Positions 18,655 to 27,653 of a stretch of 64,000 bases of DNA are shown here, in pieces. Numbering within the stretch: the stretch's first letter is position 1; every line of letters begins with the position of its first letter. The notes under the pieces are model-generated. The model was not told where the DNA came from. It made no database searches and was given only the letters and a program-made list of their open reading frames with translations. A program made the translations under genes and the position numbers. Source of the DNA: JAVBWO01 sp036677375 (GTDB lineage: Bacteria > Bacillota > Dehalobacteriia > UBA4068 > UBA4997); contig JAVBWO010000012.1 of NCBI GenBank assembly GCA_036677375.1, positions 310,001 to 374,000 of the forward strand, in the 5' to 3' direction.

Positions 18655-19845
18655 CTAATTTTGCAAATTGAGTACCGCATCCAGAACAGCCTCAGCTGCC
18701 TGGTATTTCGTCATTTGGGGCAGGCTCTTGCAATCCGTCCTGCTGATGATGGTAAGGATATTGGTATCCACATCGAAGCCGGCGCCCGGCTTGGTCACAT
18801 CGTTTGCCACAATAAGATCTAAGTTCTTCTCCGCCAGCTTCTTTTGGGCATTGGCCAGCATATCGTCGGTTTCCGCCGCAAAGCCCACCAAAATTTGCCG
18901 GGATTTTTTATTGCCCAGCTCTTTTAAGATGTCGGCATTTTCCTCTAAAAGAAGGGTGAGACCGCCGGCATTCTTTTTCAGTTTGTGTGCCGCAGCCTGC
19001 ACAGGGCGGTAATCCGCCACCGCCGCCGCCTTAATCACGATATCGGCGGTATCATAGGCGTCTAAAACAGCTTGGCGCATCTCGCTCGCTGTTTCCACCC
19101 CGATTAGATTCACACCGGCAGGCGCTGTCAAATGAACCGGGCCGGATACCAAGGTTACCCGTCCACCCCGCCTTTGAGCCGCCGCCGCAATAGCATAACC
19201 CATCTTACCGCTGCTGCGGTTGGTAATGTAACGCACCGGATCAATCGCTTCCCGAGTGGGGCCGGCCGTTACTAATATGTTTTTTCCGGCAAAATCTTGC
19301 CTGGGCAAAAGTGCCGAAGTAATTTTCTCTTTAATGATCTCCATGTCCGCCAGCCTTCCCTTGCCCAGCGTACCGCAGGCCAGCATCCCTTCACCGGGCT
19401 CAATGAAAGATTGGCCCCGGGCTGCCAGTTTCGCAATATTTTCCTGGGTGACAGGGTTTTCGTACATATGGACGTTCATGGCAGGCGCCCATAAAATGGG
19501 ACAAGGCGCGGCTAATATCGCCGAAGACAGAAGATCGTCGGCGATACCATGAGCCGTTTTTGCCATGATATTGGCGGTAGCAGGCAAAACAACCAAAAGA
19601 TCTACATCGCTGACAGTAGAGATATGAGCAATGGGAATATTGTCGCTGGCAGCAAATTCCTCCACTGCCACATCATGCCCGGACAATGTCCGCATGGTCA
19701 AGGGCGTAATAAACCGGCAAGCCTCAGGCGTCATCAGCACCTGCACATGGCAATGGTTCTGATGGAGCCAGCTGACCACCTCGGCCGCTTTATAAGCGGC
19801 AATACCGCCTGTCACACCAAAAGCAACCTTTTTCCCGGCAAACAT
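18655..19845 (-). CDS. coaBC: Bifunctional phosphopantothenoylcysteine decarboxylase / synthetase
   Basis: It carries out two consecutive steps of coenzyme A synthesis. The CoaC flavoprotein half (1-180) has the PAMNVHMYENP motif and the active-site Cys in MLACGTLGKGR. The CoaB half has GPTREAIDPVRYITNRSSG and the C-terminal KLKKN motif. The ATG at 19845 is 8 nt after AGGAGG, giving 396 residues; the TTG at 19851 is too close to the RBS. It follows rpoZ by 12 bp. Confidence 0.96.
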   Translation of the reverse strand: MFAGKKVAFGVTGGIAAYKAAEVVSWLHQNHCHVQVLMTPEACRFITPLTMRTLSGHDVAVEEFAASDNIPIAHISTVSDVDLLVVLPATANIMAKTAHGIADDLLSSAILAAPCPILWAPAMNVHMYENPVTQENIAKLAARGQSFIEPGEGMLACGTLGKGRLADMEIIKEKITSALLPRQDFAGKNILVTAGPTREAIDPVRYITNRSSGKMGYAIAAAAQRRGGRVTLVSGPVHLTAPAGVNLIGVETASEMRQAVLDAYDTADIVIKAAAVADYRPVQAAAHKLKKNAGGLTLLLEENADILKELGNKKSRQILVGFAAETDDMLANAQKKLAEKNLDLIVANDVTKPGAGFDVDTNILTIISRTDCKSLPQMTKYQAAEAVLDAVLNLQN

Positions 19846-19857
19846 GGACAAGACCTC

Positions 19858-20067
19858 CTAAGCCTTGGGGGGATTTTTAATATGCTCCCAGTGCACCTTC
19901 CCCTGGCTGATTTCTTTTAAGGCGATGGAAACAGGATTAATGGTGCCTCCCTGCAGAAGCTCCGGACGGTTTTCCGTAATCTGGCGTGCTCTTTTAGCGC
20001 CCAAAACGATCAGTGTATACTTGGAATCCGCTTTATCCATCAATTGATCGAGAGGTGGCTTGTTCAA
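19858..20067 (-). CDS. rpoZ: RNA polymerase omega subunit
   Basis: This 69-residue omega subunit helps beta-prime assembly. The core YTLIVLGAKRARQI and the later NPVSIALKEI are the family signature. It starts with TTG at 20067, overlapping the gmk stop by 4 bp (TTGA), with AAAGGGGG as the RBS. The gmk-rpoZ-coaBC order is conserved in many Gram-positive genomes. Confidence 0.93.
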   Translation of the reverse strand: MNKPPLDQLMDKADSKYTLIVLGAKRARQITENRPELLQGGTINPVSIALKEISQGKVHWEHIKNPPKA

Positions 20068-20663
20068 GATTTTGCCCCCTTTGTTTGATAAGTATTTCTT
20101 TTTGCTTTCTCCGAGAGAATGATCTCTTGGATTGCCGCCACAGCTCTTTTAATATCGTCGTTTACCACGACATAGTCATACATTGGCGCCTGCTCCATTT
20201 CCTGCTCCGCGCAGGACAGCCGGCGGACAATCACATCCGGCGCATCCGTCGCTCTGCCCCGCAGGCGCTTTTCCAACGCTTCTTTGGAAGGAGGCATGAT
20301 GAAAACAGAAACGGCATCGGACACTTTTTCCAGCACCTGCCGGGCGCCTTGGGTGTCGATCTCCAAGACCACATCAATACCTGAACTTAACTTCTCTTCC
20401 ACACGGTTCTTCAGTGTGCCGTAATAATTACCAAAAACATCCGCCCATTCCAGGAACTCTCCAGCGGACAGATGATCCAAAAATTCCTTTTTCGTTAAAA
20501 AGAAATAATCCACCCCATCCACTTCCCCCGGCCGGGGAGGTCTGGTGGTGGCGGAAACAGAATAGTCCATATTTTTATTTTCCCGGCGCAGGGCTGCATC
20601 GATGGTGCCCTTCCCTACGCCGGATGGACCCGAAATAACCAGCAATAAACCTCTCTTATCCAC
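20064..20663 (-). CDS. gmk: Guanylate kinase
   Basis: It phosphorylates GMP to GDP. The GTG at 20663, 6 nt after GGAGG, gives 199 residues beginning near the P-loop SGPSGVGKGT (residues 10-19). A longer frame from 20771 would run deep into remA and is not supported. The GMP-binding TTRPPRPGEVDGVDYFF and the lid segment RLRGRATD are visible. It directly follows remA, whose stop lies 1 bp upstream. Confidence 0.95.
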   Translation of the reverse strand: MDKRGLLLVISGPSGVGKGTIDAALRRENKNMDYSVSATTRPPRPGEVDGVDYFFLTKKEFLDHLSAGEFLEWADVFGNYYGTLKNRVEEKLSSGIDVVLEIDTQGARQVLEKVSDAVSVFIMPPSKEALEKRLRGRATDAPDVIVRRLSCAEQEMEQAPMYDYVVVNDDIKRAVAAIQEIILSEKAKRNTYQTKGAKS

Positions 20664-20664
20664 C

Positions 20665-20937
20665 TTATTCCTCCGTTTCGTCACTTGTAAGATCTTCCTT
20701 GCCGGCAAAACGGTGTGCAATGGTTTCCGGTTGAATCGCTGATAATACCACATGTCCGCTGTCTGTAACAATCACAGAGCGGGTCCGGCGACCATAAGTG
20801 GCATCGATTAAGACATTGCCCTCCCGGGCATCTTGAATGATCCGCTTGATGGGCGCCGACTCCGGACTAACAATAGCCACAACTCGGTTGGCTGAAACAA
20901 TATTACGAAAACCAATGTTTATCAGCCTGTTTTGCAA
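20665..20937 (-). CDS. remA: RemA-type extracellular matrix regulator (DUF370)
   Basis: This 90-residue DNA-binding protein is of the RemA family, which in Bacillus activates biofilm matrix genes as a ring-shaped oligomer. The [28 protein letters not shown] block is the family hallmark. It starts with TTG at 20937 behind a strong GGAGG. The C-terminus (DLTSDETEE) is acidic and extends slightly beyond the usual end. It sits between the integration host factor and gmk. Confidence 0.93.
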   Translation of the reverse strand: MQNRLINIGFRNIVSANRVVAIVSPESAPIKRIIQDAREGNVLIDATYGRRTRSVIVTDSGHVVLSAIQPETIAHRFAGKEDLTSDETEE

Positions 20938-21021
20938 AAGGGTACGCCTCCTTCATTGGCTTGCGGAAACCAAAACCCTAAAACTCCTTTCATTTGAATC
21001 AATAGGAGCTTGAACGAAAAC

Positions 21022-21330
21022 TTAGGATAATTTTTCCAGCAATTGGGTTTTTTGACGGGTGCCTAAGCCTTGTACACGGCGGGCTTCGTCGATTCCGATT
21101 TCTTCCATGATTTTTTGAGCGGTGATCTTGCCAACCTGGGGCAAGGATTCCAAGAGATATTTTACACGCATTTTAGCGACGACTTCGTTTTGATCGTCTT
21201 TCAAAACGTCAGCCAGTGTTACTTTGCCGGTTTTTAGCGATTGTCTCAATTGAGTTCTTTTGCTTCTCATTTGTTGGGCCTTTTGTAACGCTTTCGCTCT
21301 TTCCTCGGTGGATAATTTCGGAATACTCAT
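21022..21330 (-). CDS. mihF: Actinobacterial-type integration host factor (mIHF-like)
   Basis: This 102-residue nucleoid protein starts MSIPKLSTEERAKAL from the ATG at 21330. It matches the mycobacterial mIHF layout: a basic N-terminal helix, VLKD, KMRVKYLLESLPQVGK, then a helix-two-turn-helix IMEEIGIDEARRVQGLG and TRQKTQLLEKL. In mycobacteria mihF lies directly upstream of gmk-rpoZ-dfp-metK, and here the order is mihF-remA-gmk-rpoZ-coaBC-metK. It probably bends and supercoils DNA. A longer frame from 21375 lacks a ribosome-binding site. Confidence 0.9.
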   Translation of the reverse strand: MSIPKLSTEERAKALQKAQQMRSKRTQLRQSLKTGKVTLADVLKDDQNEVVAKMRVKYLLESLPQVGKITAQKIMEEIGIDEARRVQGLGTRQKTQLLEKLS

Positions 21331-21395
21331 TAAACAATACACCCCCATATTTTTTTGCTTTACCAAAGGCGGCAAGCCAAAGGCAAAATTAAAAT

Positions 21396-22283
21396 TTATT
21401 CAATATTCTGCACCTGTTCCCGGATTTTCTCCAACTCGGCTTTGACGTCGATGACGATACGGGAAAGAAGCAGATCATTGGCCTTGGAACCGATGGTGTT
21501 GATTTCCCGGTTCATTTCCTGCAATAGAAAATCCAACTTGCGTCCAGTGACCTCGTTGGTGTGATTATGCACCATTTGGGCAAACTGCTCCAAATGGCTT
21601 GCCAAACGGACAATTTCTTCATCAATGGCACATTTATCGGCGAAGAGCGCCAACTCTGTCGCCAAACGCACCGGGTCGGCCAGGATATCGCTTCCCATGA
21701 GATCCGCCAAACGTTCCTTAAGCCGCGTATGATAATTCTCCACCACCTTAGGCGCCTGGAGCTTGATCTCTTGCAGCCAAAGTACGATGTTTTCCCGCCG
21801 CGCCAATAAATCCGCCGCCAGCTTGTCCCCCTCCGCCTGCCGCATAACGGCCAGGTTTTTCAGAGCCTCTTGCAAAGCGGTTTCCAATACCGGCCACAGT
21901 TCTTCCAGATCCGCCTCCCGTTTTTCCACCGTAAAGATCCCGGGCAAAGCCGCCAGAGTGGCAAGTTCCACACGGGGCTCAATGCCGCAGGCTTCAGCAG
22001 CTTGTATCAATGAATTATGATAAGCCATACAAAGCTCCCGGTCAAGCTGTAATTCTTTATTTTCTGTATTTTTTTCTTCCAGGGTGATAAAAATATCAAC
22101 TTTTCCACGGGTTAACGTGGTTTGTACCTGTTTTTTGATCTTTTCTTCCAAAGGACTGACATGTCGGGGCATACGAACCGAAATTTCCAAATAGCGGTTG
22201 TTTACAGAACGCGCTTCCGCCACCACCCGGTAGTTCTCCGTATTATGCTCTCCCCGGCCATAACCAGTCATACTGCTTATCAA
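21396..22283 (-). CDS. yicC: YicC/YloC family endoribonuclease
   Basis: The 295-residue protein begins ISSMTGYGRGE, the family start, from a TTG at 22283 behind GGGGGG. The YicC N-terminal domain (1-155) and the DUF1732 C-terminal domain, with LDFLLQEMNREINTIGSKAND near 255, are complete. Members are RNases acting on structured RNA. It is first in the yicC-mihF-remA-gmk-rpoZ-coaBC-metK run and diverges from rqcH. Confidence 0.94.
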   Translation of the reverse strand: MISSMTGYGRGEHNTENYRVVAEARSVNNRYLEISVRMPRHVSPLEEKIKKQVQTTLTRGKVDIFITLEEKNTENKELQLDRELCMAYHNSLIQAAEACGIEPRVELATLAALPGIFTVEKREADLEELWPVLETALQEALKNLAVMRQAEGDKLAADLLARRENIVLWLQEIKLQAPKVVENYHTRLKERLADLMGSDILADPVRLATELALFADKCAIDEEIVRLASHLEQFAQMVHNHTNEVTGRKLDFLLQEMNREINTIGSKANDLLLSRIVIDVKAELEKIREQVQNIE

Positions 22284-22473
22284 AAAAAAATCCCCCCTTG
22301 CTTACCGGCTTTACATACCGTTATTCAAAAACCGCGCTTTTTTTTATTCGATATGATTTTCCTAAATCCTGCTATTTTATAAACATTTTAGCTGGTGGAA
22401 TATTATTTCTGGCCCTAATTCGTGCAATTTATGATATACTGTAAATAAAATATGCCCTGGGAGGTTTTATTTT

Positions 22474-24225
22474 ATGCCTTATGACAGCCTGGTTATGGCC
22501 GCTGCCACCACTGAGCTCGCCCGTTCCTTGGTGAGCGGACGAGTCGTCAAAATATATCAGCCAGACCATTTTACCGTTACGCTGCGGTTTCATACCGTCG
22601 AGGCCAATTTGCAGCTTTTGCTCTGCGCCCATCCCATGACAGGCCGGGCACAGCTCACCGCAACAAGCCGGGAGAACCCGGAAAACCCACCTCTTTTTTG
22701 CATGGTTTTACGCAAACATCTGGAGGGCGGCCGTCTGATCCAAGTAGAGCAGTTAGGCTGGGAGCGCATTCTGCGGTTCACCTTCAGCATTACCGATGAA
22801 ACGGGCCTACCGGCGCAACGGCAACTTCTCTTAGAGATCATGGGAAAGCACAGCAACCTCATTTTAGTCGATCCCCAAGACGGCGTTATCATCGACGGCA
22901 TTCGCCGTTATTCTCACAACCTTTCACGCCACCGGGAGGTCCTGCCCGGCCGCATTTATCTTCTGCCGCCGCCGCAAAACAAGCTCTCACCTGAGGATTT
23001 GACGGAAGATGCCTTTCGAGAAGCCTTACTGGCCCAGGAACTCACCCTAACGGTGCCCAAGGCTCTCACCGCCGCCATGGCCGGTATTTCGCCTTTTTTG
23101 GCCAGAGAGATCGCCGCCCGGGCAGGTCTTTCTCAGAATGACACCCTGGAATTCTTAGGCGAAACCCAATACAGCTACCTTTGGCAGGCTATACAAGGCA
23201 TTCTGGCCGCCCGGCGGGACAACGAATATCAGCCGGTCCTTCTGCATCTTGCAGGCGTGCCTTATGATTTTGCCGCTTTGCCTCTGACCGGCGTAGCGCC
23301 GGAGGAACAGAGCTTCTGCGCCTCCATTTCCCAGGCTTTGGATGACTTCTACCGCATCCGGGAAGAAGCCGGCCGCCTGGAAAGCCGCCAGCGGGAACTT
23401 TTGAAGCAGGTCAACGCCGAAGTACAGCGCTTGGTGAAAAAAATCGCTTTGGAAGAAGAAGAGCTTTCTACCGCCGAAGCCGCCGAAAAATACCGGGAAG
23501 CGGGGGAGCTTCTCACCACCTATCTTTACAAAGTGGAAAAAGGCATGGAAAACATTGACCTGCCGGATTTCTGCGACCCTGATAAAATGATTCATATCCA
23601 GCTGGACGGCAGGCTCTCTCCCATGGATAATATTCGCCATTTTTTCCGCCGCTACAACAAGGCCAAAAAGTCCCGGGCTCTTATTGCTTCCCAATTGGAA
23701 AATAACCGTCAGGAATTGGCTTATGTGGAAAGCGTTTTACTGGCTCTGGAAAATTGCAGCGATATTCCTCAACTGGAGGAGATCAAAGGCGAATGGGCCG
23801 CCGCCGGTTATATCCGGCAAAGGGCGGATAAAAAAGGCAAAAAGACAACGAAAACCCCACCGGAGACCAGCCCCTACACTTATACCGTAAGCTTGGGCTA
23901 TACGGTTTGGGCGGGTCGCAATAACCGGCAGAACGACCGTCTGACCCTAGGCATGGCCGCCAGGGATGATATCTGGCTCCACACCCAAAAAATTCCCGGC
24001 AGTCATGTGATCATCCGTAAAAAACCGGGACAGGACATTCCCCAACAGGTCATTGCCGAAGCCGCCGCCATTGCCGCCTGGCACAGCCGAGCCAAAAACA
24101 GCAGCCAGGTGCCGGTAGATTATACTCTGGTGTCCCAGGTGAAAAAACCAAACGGCGCCAAACCCGGCATGGTGATCTACTTTCAGCAAAAGACTCTTTA
24201 CGTCACGCCCACCTTGCCCCAGTAA
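22474..24225 (+). CDS. rqcH: RqcH / NFACT family ribosome quality control factor
   Basis: The protein has 583 residues with an N-terminal NFACT-N domain, a central coiled coil (about 290-420, EEAGRLESRQRELL) and a C-terminal NFACT-R domain with DDIWLHTQKIPGSHVIIRK near 490. RqcH binds obstructed 50S subunits and recruits tRNA-Ala for C-terminal alanine tailing. Such proteins were earlier annotated as fibronectin-binding. The ATG follows GGGAGG. It is a single plus-strand gene between two minus-strand operons, with no clear terminator seen after it. Confidence 0.94.
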   Translation: MPYDSLVMAAATTELARSLVSGRVVKIYQPDHFTVTLRFHTVEANLQLLLCAHPMTGRAQLTATSRENPENPPLFCMVLRKHLEGGRLIQVEQLGWERILRFTFSITDETGLPAQRQLLLEIMGKHSNLILVDPQDGVIIDGIRRYSHNLSRHREVLPGRIYLLPPPQNKLSPEDLTEDAFREALLAQELTLTVPKALTAAMAGISPFLAREIAARAGLSQNDTLEFLGETQYSYLWQAIQGILAARRDNEYQPVLLHLAGVPYDFAALPLTGVAPEEQSFCASISQALDDFYRIREEAGRLESRQRELLKQVNAEVQRLVKKIALEEEELSTAEAAEKYREAGELLTTYLYKVEKGMENIDLPDFCDPDKMIHIQLDGRLSPMDNIRHFFRRYNKAKKSRALIASQLENNRQELAYVESVLLALENCSDIPQLEEIKGEWAAAGYIRQRADKKGKKTTKTPPETSPYTYTVSLGYTVWAGRNNRQNDRLTLGMAARDDIWLHTQKIPGSHVIIRKKPGQDIPQQVIAEAAAIAAWHSRAKNSSQVPVDYTLVSQVKKPNGAKPGMVIYFQQKTLYVTPTLPQ

Positions 24226-24272
24226 ACATTTCTTCTGCGGTCCGGCTTAAAATGCTTCTATCCGTTTGAATC

Positions 24273-24689
24273 TCAGAAATGCGGGACCCTTGGTATTGTA
24301 TTCTCTTTGGTATCCTGCTCCTTAGCGTTCCTTTCCTTGGTATCTTTGGCATTCCTCGCTTTGGTATCCGTCTTTTTGGTATCCTTTGCCTGGATATCCC
24401 ACTCCTTGGCATTTTGTTCCCGCCATTCACTCCTTAGCTGCCTTGTTTCCCTCCGGCTTTTCCTTGCCACCAATGATTTCTCTTTCCCCATATCTTCTTT
24501 TCTTTCCCTTGTTTTTAACTTCTCTTGTTTACCTTCTTTTTCTTTTGATTTTCCTGCGATTTTCTTTCGATGATCTTCTTTCTTAGCTCCACCTTTTCCT
24601 CCGTCCAGTTTTCTGACCTTATCCCTTTTGATCAAACCCGGCAAAGCAAATCTTTTTAAGAAAATCAAAAAGCTATCCCTGATATTCAT
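24273..24689 (-). CDS. Lys/Glu-rich low-complexity ORF, doubtful
   Basis: A 138-codon frame has a Lys/Glu/Arg-rich middle and a C-terminal run of near-repeats (DTK, NAK, DTKERNAKEQDTKEN). These correspond to repeated TTGGTATC/TTGGCATT units on the plus strand between 24290 and 24420. The ATG lies in the loop of the pyrF terminator and has no ribosome-binding site. It may be a non-coding repeat region that happens to be open. It fills the 24226-24760 gap; I see nothing else there beyond the terminator. Confidence 0.22.
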   Translation of the reverse strand: MNIRDSFLIFLKRFALPGLIKRDKVRKLDGGKGGAKKEDHRKKIAGKSKEKEGKQEKLKTRERKEDMGKEKSLVARKSRRETRQLRSEWREQNAKEWDIQAKDTKKTDTKARNAKDTKERNAKEQDTKENTIPRVPHF

Positions 24690-24709
24690 GATATTCAGAG
24701 ATAGCTTTT
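24667..24709 (-). terminator. pyrF terminator
   Basis: AAAAGCTATC with TCTGA pairs with the near-complement around a TATTCATGATA-type loop, followed by T5 on the minus strand. It starts about 50 bp after the pyrF stop. Confidence 0.75.
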
Positions 24710-24761
24710 ATTCTTTTGAGAACGAGATGGGAAGGCGCAAAGACCGGCAGTAAGCCGGTTG

Positions 24762-25487
24762 TTAAAATGAAACCCTTGCTTGCTCCATTTCAGCGCCGAT
24801 GAGTTTGGCCGCCTCGGCAGGGTTCTGATGATTCGTGATGGGACGGCCGATCACCAGATAGCTGGCGCCCGCTTCCACCGCTTCCTTGGGGGTCATGATA
24901 CGGGACTGGTCGTTAACGGCAGCCCAGGCGGGCCGGATGCCGGGAGTCACGATGACGAAATCCTTGCCGCAGGCTTCCCTGATAGACACAATCTCTTTGG
25001 GAGAAGCAACGACGCCGTCCAAACCGGCTTTCTGGGCCAGTTTTGCCCAGTAAACCACCTGATCGGCAATGGGCCGCATGATACCAAGCTCCTCTTCGAA
25101 TTCCGCCTGACTGATGCTGGTCAAAACCGTGACCGCCACAGCCAGGGGTTTGGGCACGCCGTTTTCCGTGGCAGCCTCTTTGGCCGCTTCTCCACAGGTC
25201 AGCATCATTTTATAACCGCCGCCGGCATGGAGCGTAAACATAAAAGCGCCCCGCCCGGTGATGACCTTGGCGGTCTGCGCCACGGTATTGGGAATATCAT
25301 GAAATTTTAAATCCACAAAAACTTTGCCGCCGTTTTCCTGGATATCCCTGACGATGTCCGGCCCCTCGCTGTTATAAAGCTGCATGCCGATTTTGAAGGC
25401 GCCGATATGCGGATGGAGCTTGTCCACCAAACGCAAAGCCTCGTCCCTGGTTGGCACATCCAAAGCAACAATGATCTTTTCTTTCAT
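24762..25487 (-). CDS. pyrF: Orotidine 5'-phosphate decarboxylase
   Basis: It forms UMP from OMP. The ATG at 25487, 8 nt after GAGGGG, gives 241 residues beginning MKEKIIVALDVP. The catalytic Lys-Asp array is in VFVDLKFHDIPNTV near 60, and the phosphate loop VTPGIRPAW is near 185. It is transcribed in the same direction as the 6S RNA and aspS upstream, separated from them by the 6S gene. No other pyr genes accompany it. Confidence 0.95.
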   Translation of the reverse strand: MKEKIIVALDVPTRDEALRLVDKLHPHIGAFKIGMQLYNSEGPDIVRDIQENGGKVFVDLKFHDIPNTVAQTAKVITGRGAFMFTLHAGGGYKMMLTCGEAAKEAATENGVPKPLAVAVTVLTSISQAEFEEELGIMRPIADQVVYWAKLAQKAGLDGVVASPKEIVSIREACGKDFVIVTPGIRPAWAAVNDQSRIMTPKEAVEAGASYLVIGRPITNHQNPAEAAKLIGAEMEQARVSF

Positions 25488-25551
25488 AAAAAATTCCCCT
25501 CTCCCGTTCATTTTATTCTGTCTTTACCTTGCGGGTAAACGTTGAGGGCGC

Positions 25552-25740
25552 AAAAAGGCCCCACGCATGCCGTAGCGTCTGATGGTTTTGAACCTGCCTC
25601 AGCAGGTGGGTGTCCTCCCGCTTGCTTCCCAAGTCCCCTGAAAAATAGGGCTTTTGGTCCACAACCAGAGTGAGACTCCCTTAAATCATGTGTTGGCTCA
25701 AAACAATTCAGCACATTTACGTACACCGTCGGGCTTCTGC
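25552..25740 (-). ncRNA. ssrS: 6S RNA
   Basis: A well-formed promoter lies just upstream, and the next 189 nt contain no ORF, ending in GGGGCC followed by T5. The two ends can pair (GTGTACG region with GGCATGCG region), and the middle can leave an open bubble as in 6S RNA. It contains the GAGCCAACACA and CACCTG...CAGGTTCAAAACC elements that I associate with firmicute 6S RNAs. Its position right after hisS-aspS matches the Bacillus bsrA locus. Not tested against a covariance model. Confidence 0.72.
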
Positions 25741-25746
25741 ACCATT

Positions 25747-25776
25747 ATTTTACCACTGGTGCCAAGTTTCTGGCAA
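25747..25776 (-). promoter_or_regulatory. 6S RNA promoter
   Basis: TTGCCA (25771-25776) and TAAAAT (25747-25752) are separated by 18 bp. The predicted start near 25740 gives a transcript of about 190 nt, the usual 6S length. Confidence 0.7.
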
Positions 25777-25850
25777 CTGTCAAAAATCACCTTTTTCGTC
25801 GAGCCGCGGCGGAACATATCATTTATCAGGTTTTTTATTTAAAAAATTTT

Positions 25851-27647
25851 TTACTTTTTTACTTTCTCCGGCAATTCGATCTTAATGTGAAGTTCTTTCA
25901 ATTGCTCGTCCGCAACATCGCTGGGTGCATCGGTCATGGCACAGGCAGCGCTTTGGGTCTTAGGGAAAGCAATGACGTCTCTGATGCTGTCTCTGCCGGA
26001 CATGAGCATGATCATGCGGTCTAAGCCGAAAGCCAGGCCGCCGTGGGGCGGCGCGCCGTATTCAAAAGCGTTTAAAAGATAGCCGAATTTGTCTTGTGCG
26101 TCTTCGGGAGTAAAATTCAGGCATTTGAACATCTGGGACTGAATCTCCCGGCTGTGGATCCGGATGCTGCCGCCGCCTAATTCCACACCGTTTAAGATCA
26201 CGTCATAGGCTTTGGCACGCACCTTGCCGGGGTCGGTAAAGAGGTATTCCAGATCTTCATCCATAGGAGAGGTAAAGGGATGGTGCATGGCCACCCAGCG
26301 TTTTTCCTCCTCGGAGTATTCGAATAAGGGGAATTCAATAACCCAGGAGAAGTTGAATTCCTTGGGGTCGATGAGCCCTTCCCTTTTGGCGATCTCGCAG
26401 CGCAGATGGCCCAGGCTGTCCGCCACCACCGCCGGCTTGTCCGCCACAAACAGCAGGAGATCCCCGGCTTTTGCGCCCATTTTAGCCACGATGGCCTGCA
26501 ATTGCTCTTCTGTAAAGAACTTGGTCACGGAGGATTTGACCCCCTCTTCCGTCACCTGCATCCAAGCTAAACCTTTGGCGCCGTAAATAGCGGCAAACTT
26601 GGTAAGATCGTCAATCTCTTTTCTGGAATATTTGAGACAGCCGGGAGCGCAGATCCCTTTGACCTGGCCGCCATTGGCAATGACATTGACAAACACCTGG
26701 AACCCGCTGTCTTTGACGATATCGGCGATATCCACCAAGGGGATAGCAAAACGCAAGTCAGGTTTGTCGGAACCGTAGGTGTTCATGGCCTCGGCATAGG
26801 TAAGACGCCGGAAGGGGGTGGGCACATCAATATCCATGGTTTTTTTAAAAACGTGAACAAGGAGCTTTTCCATCAAAGACAGGATGTCTTCCCGGTCCAC
26901 AAAGGACATTTCAATATCCAACTGGGTAAATTCCGGCTGGCGGTCGGCACGTAGGTCTTCATCCCGGAAGCAACGGGCGATCTGGAAATATTTTTCCATG
27001 CCGGAAACCATCAGCATCTGTTTGAATAGCTGGGGTGACTGGGGCAAAGCGAAGAATTCGCCCTCATGCACCCGGCTGGGCACTAAATAATCCCTGGCGC
27101 CTTCAGGCGAGCTTTTGCACAGGATGGGCGTTTCGATCTCCAAAAAGCCATGGCTGTCCATGAATTCCCGCATGGCAAAGGCCACCTTATGCCGCAGCAT
27201 CAGGTTCTTTTGCATTTCCGGGCGGCGCAGATCCAGATAACGATAACGTAAGCGCACCATTTCATCTACTTCCACACCATCTTCAATGTAGAAGGGCGGC
27301 GTTTTGGCTTTATTCAAAATACGCAATTCTTTAGCCACCACTTCCACTTCTCCGGTAGCCAGATTGGGGTTGACGGTCTCGTCGGAACGGGGCACCACTT
27401 CCCCGGTAACGGCCAACACATATTCGTTCCGCACCGAACCGGCCTTCTCGAAGGTTTCGGCGCCGCAATCAGGATTAAATACAACCTGCACCAGACCAGC
27501 CCGATCCCGCAAATCCACAAAGATCAGCCCGCCATGGTCGCGGCGGCGCTGCACCCAGCCCATGAGGGTGACAATCTTGCCGCAATCTTCTTTGCGCAAG
27601 ACACCGCAGCTATGGCTTCTTTTCATTCCCTGCATCGATTCACTCAT
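25851..27647 (-). CDS. aspS: Aspartyl-tRNA synthetase, probably non-discriminating
   Basis: The 598-residue class II synthetase has an N-terminal OB fold, a catalytic core with FRDEDLRADRQPEFTQLD near 220, a GAD-type insertion (300-400), and motif 3 GLAFGLDRMIM near 545. The anticodon domain carries RRRDHGG; a His at this position is the mark of AspRS enzymes that also charge tRNA(Asn). GatCAB at 8.2-11.4 kb could then convert Asp-tRNA(Asn). Its ATG lies 7 bp after the hisS stop, with the RBS inside the hisS end. Confidence 0.96.
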   Translation of the reverse strand: MSESMQGMKRSHSCGVLRKEDCGKIVTLMGWVQRRRDHGGLIFVDLRDRAGLVQVVFNPDCGAETFEKAGSVRNEYVLAVTGEVVPRSDETVNPNLATGEVEVVAKELRILNKAKTPPFYIEDGVEVDEMVRLRYRYLDLRRPEMQKNLMLRHKVAFAMREFMDSHGFLEIETPILCKSSPEGARDYLVPSRVHEGEFFALPQSPQLFKQMLMVSGMEKYFQIARCFRDEDLRADRQPEFTQLDIEMSFVDREDILSLMEKLLVHVFKKTMDIDVPTPFRRLTYAEAMNTYGSDKPDLRFAIPLVDIADIVKDSGFQVFVNVIANGGQVKGICAPGCLKYSRKEIDDLTKFAAIYGAKGLAWMQVTEEGVKSSVTKFFTEEQLQAIVAKMGAKAGDLLLFVADKPAVVADSLGHLRCEIAKREGLIDPKEFNFSWVIEFPLFEYSEEEKRWVAMHHPFTSPMDEDLEYLFTDPGKVRAKAYDVILNGVELGGGSIRIHSREIQSQMFKCLNFTPEDAQDKFGYLLNAFEYGAPPHGGLAFGLDRMIMLMSGRDSIRDVIAFPKTQSAACAMTDAPSDVADEQLKELHIKIELPEKVKK

Positions 27648-27653
27648 TTTTCT

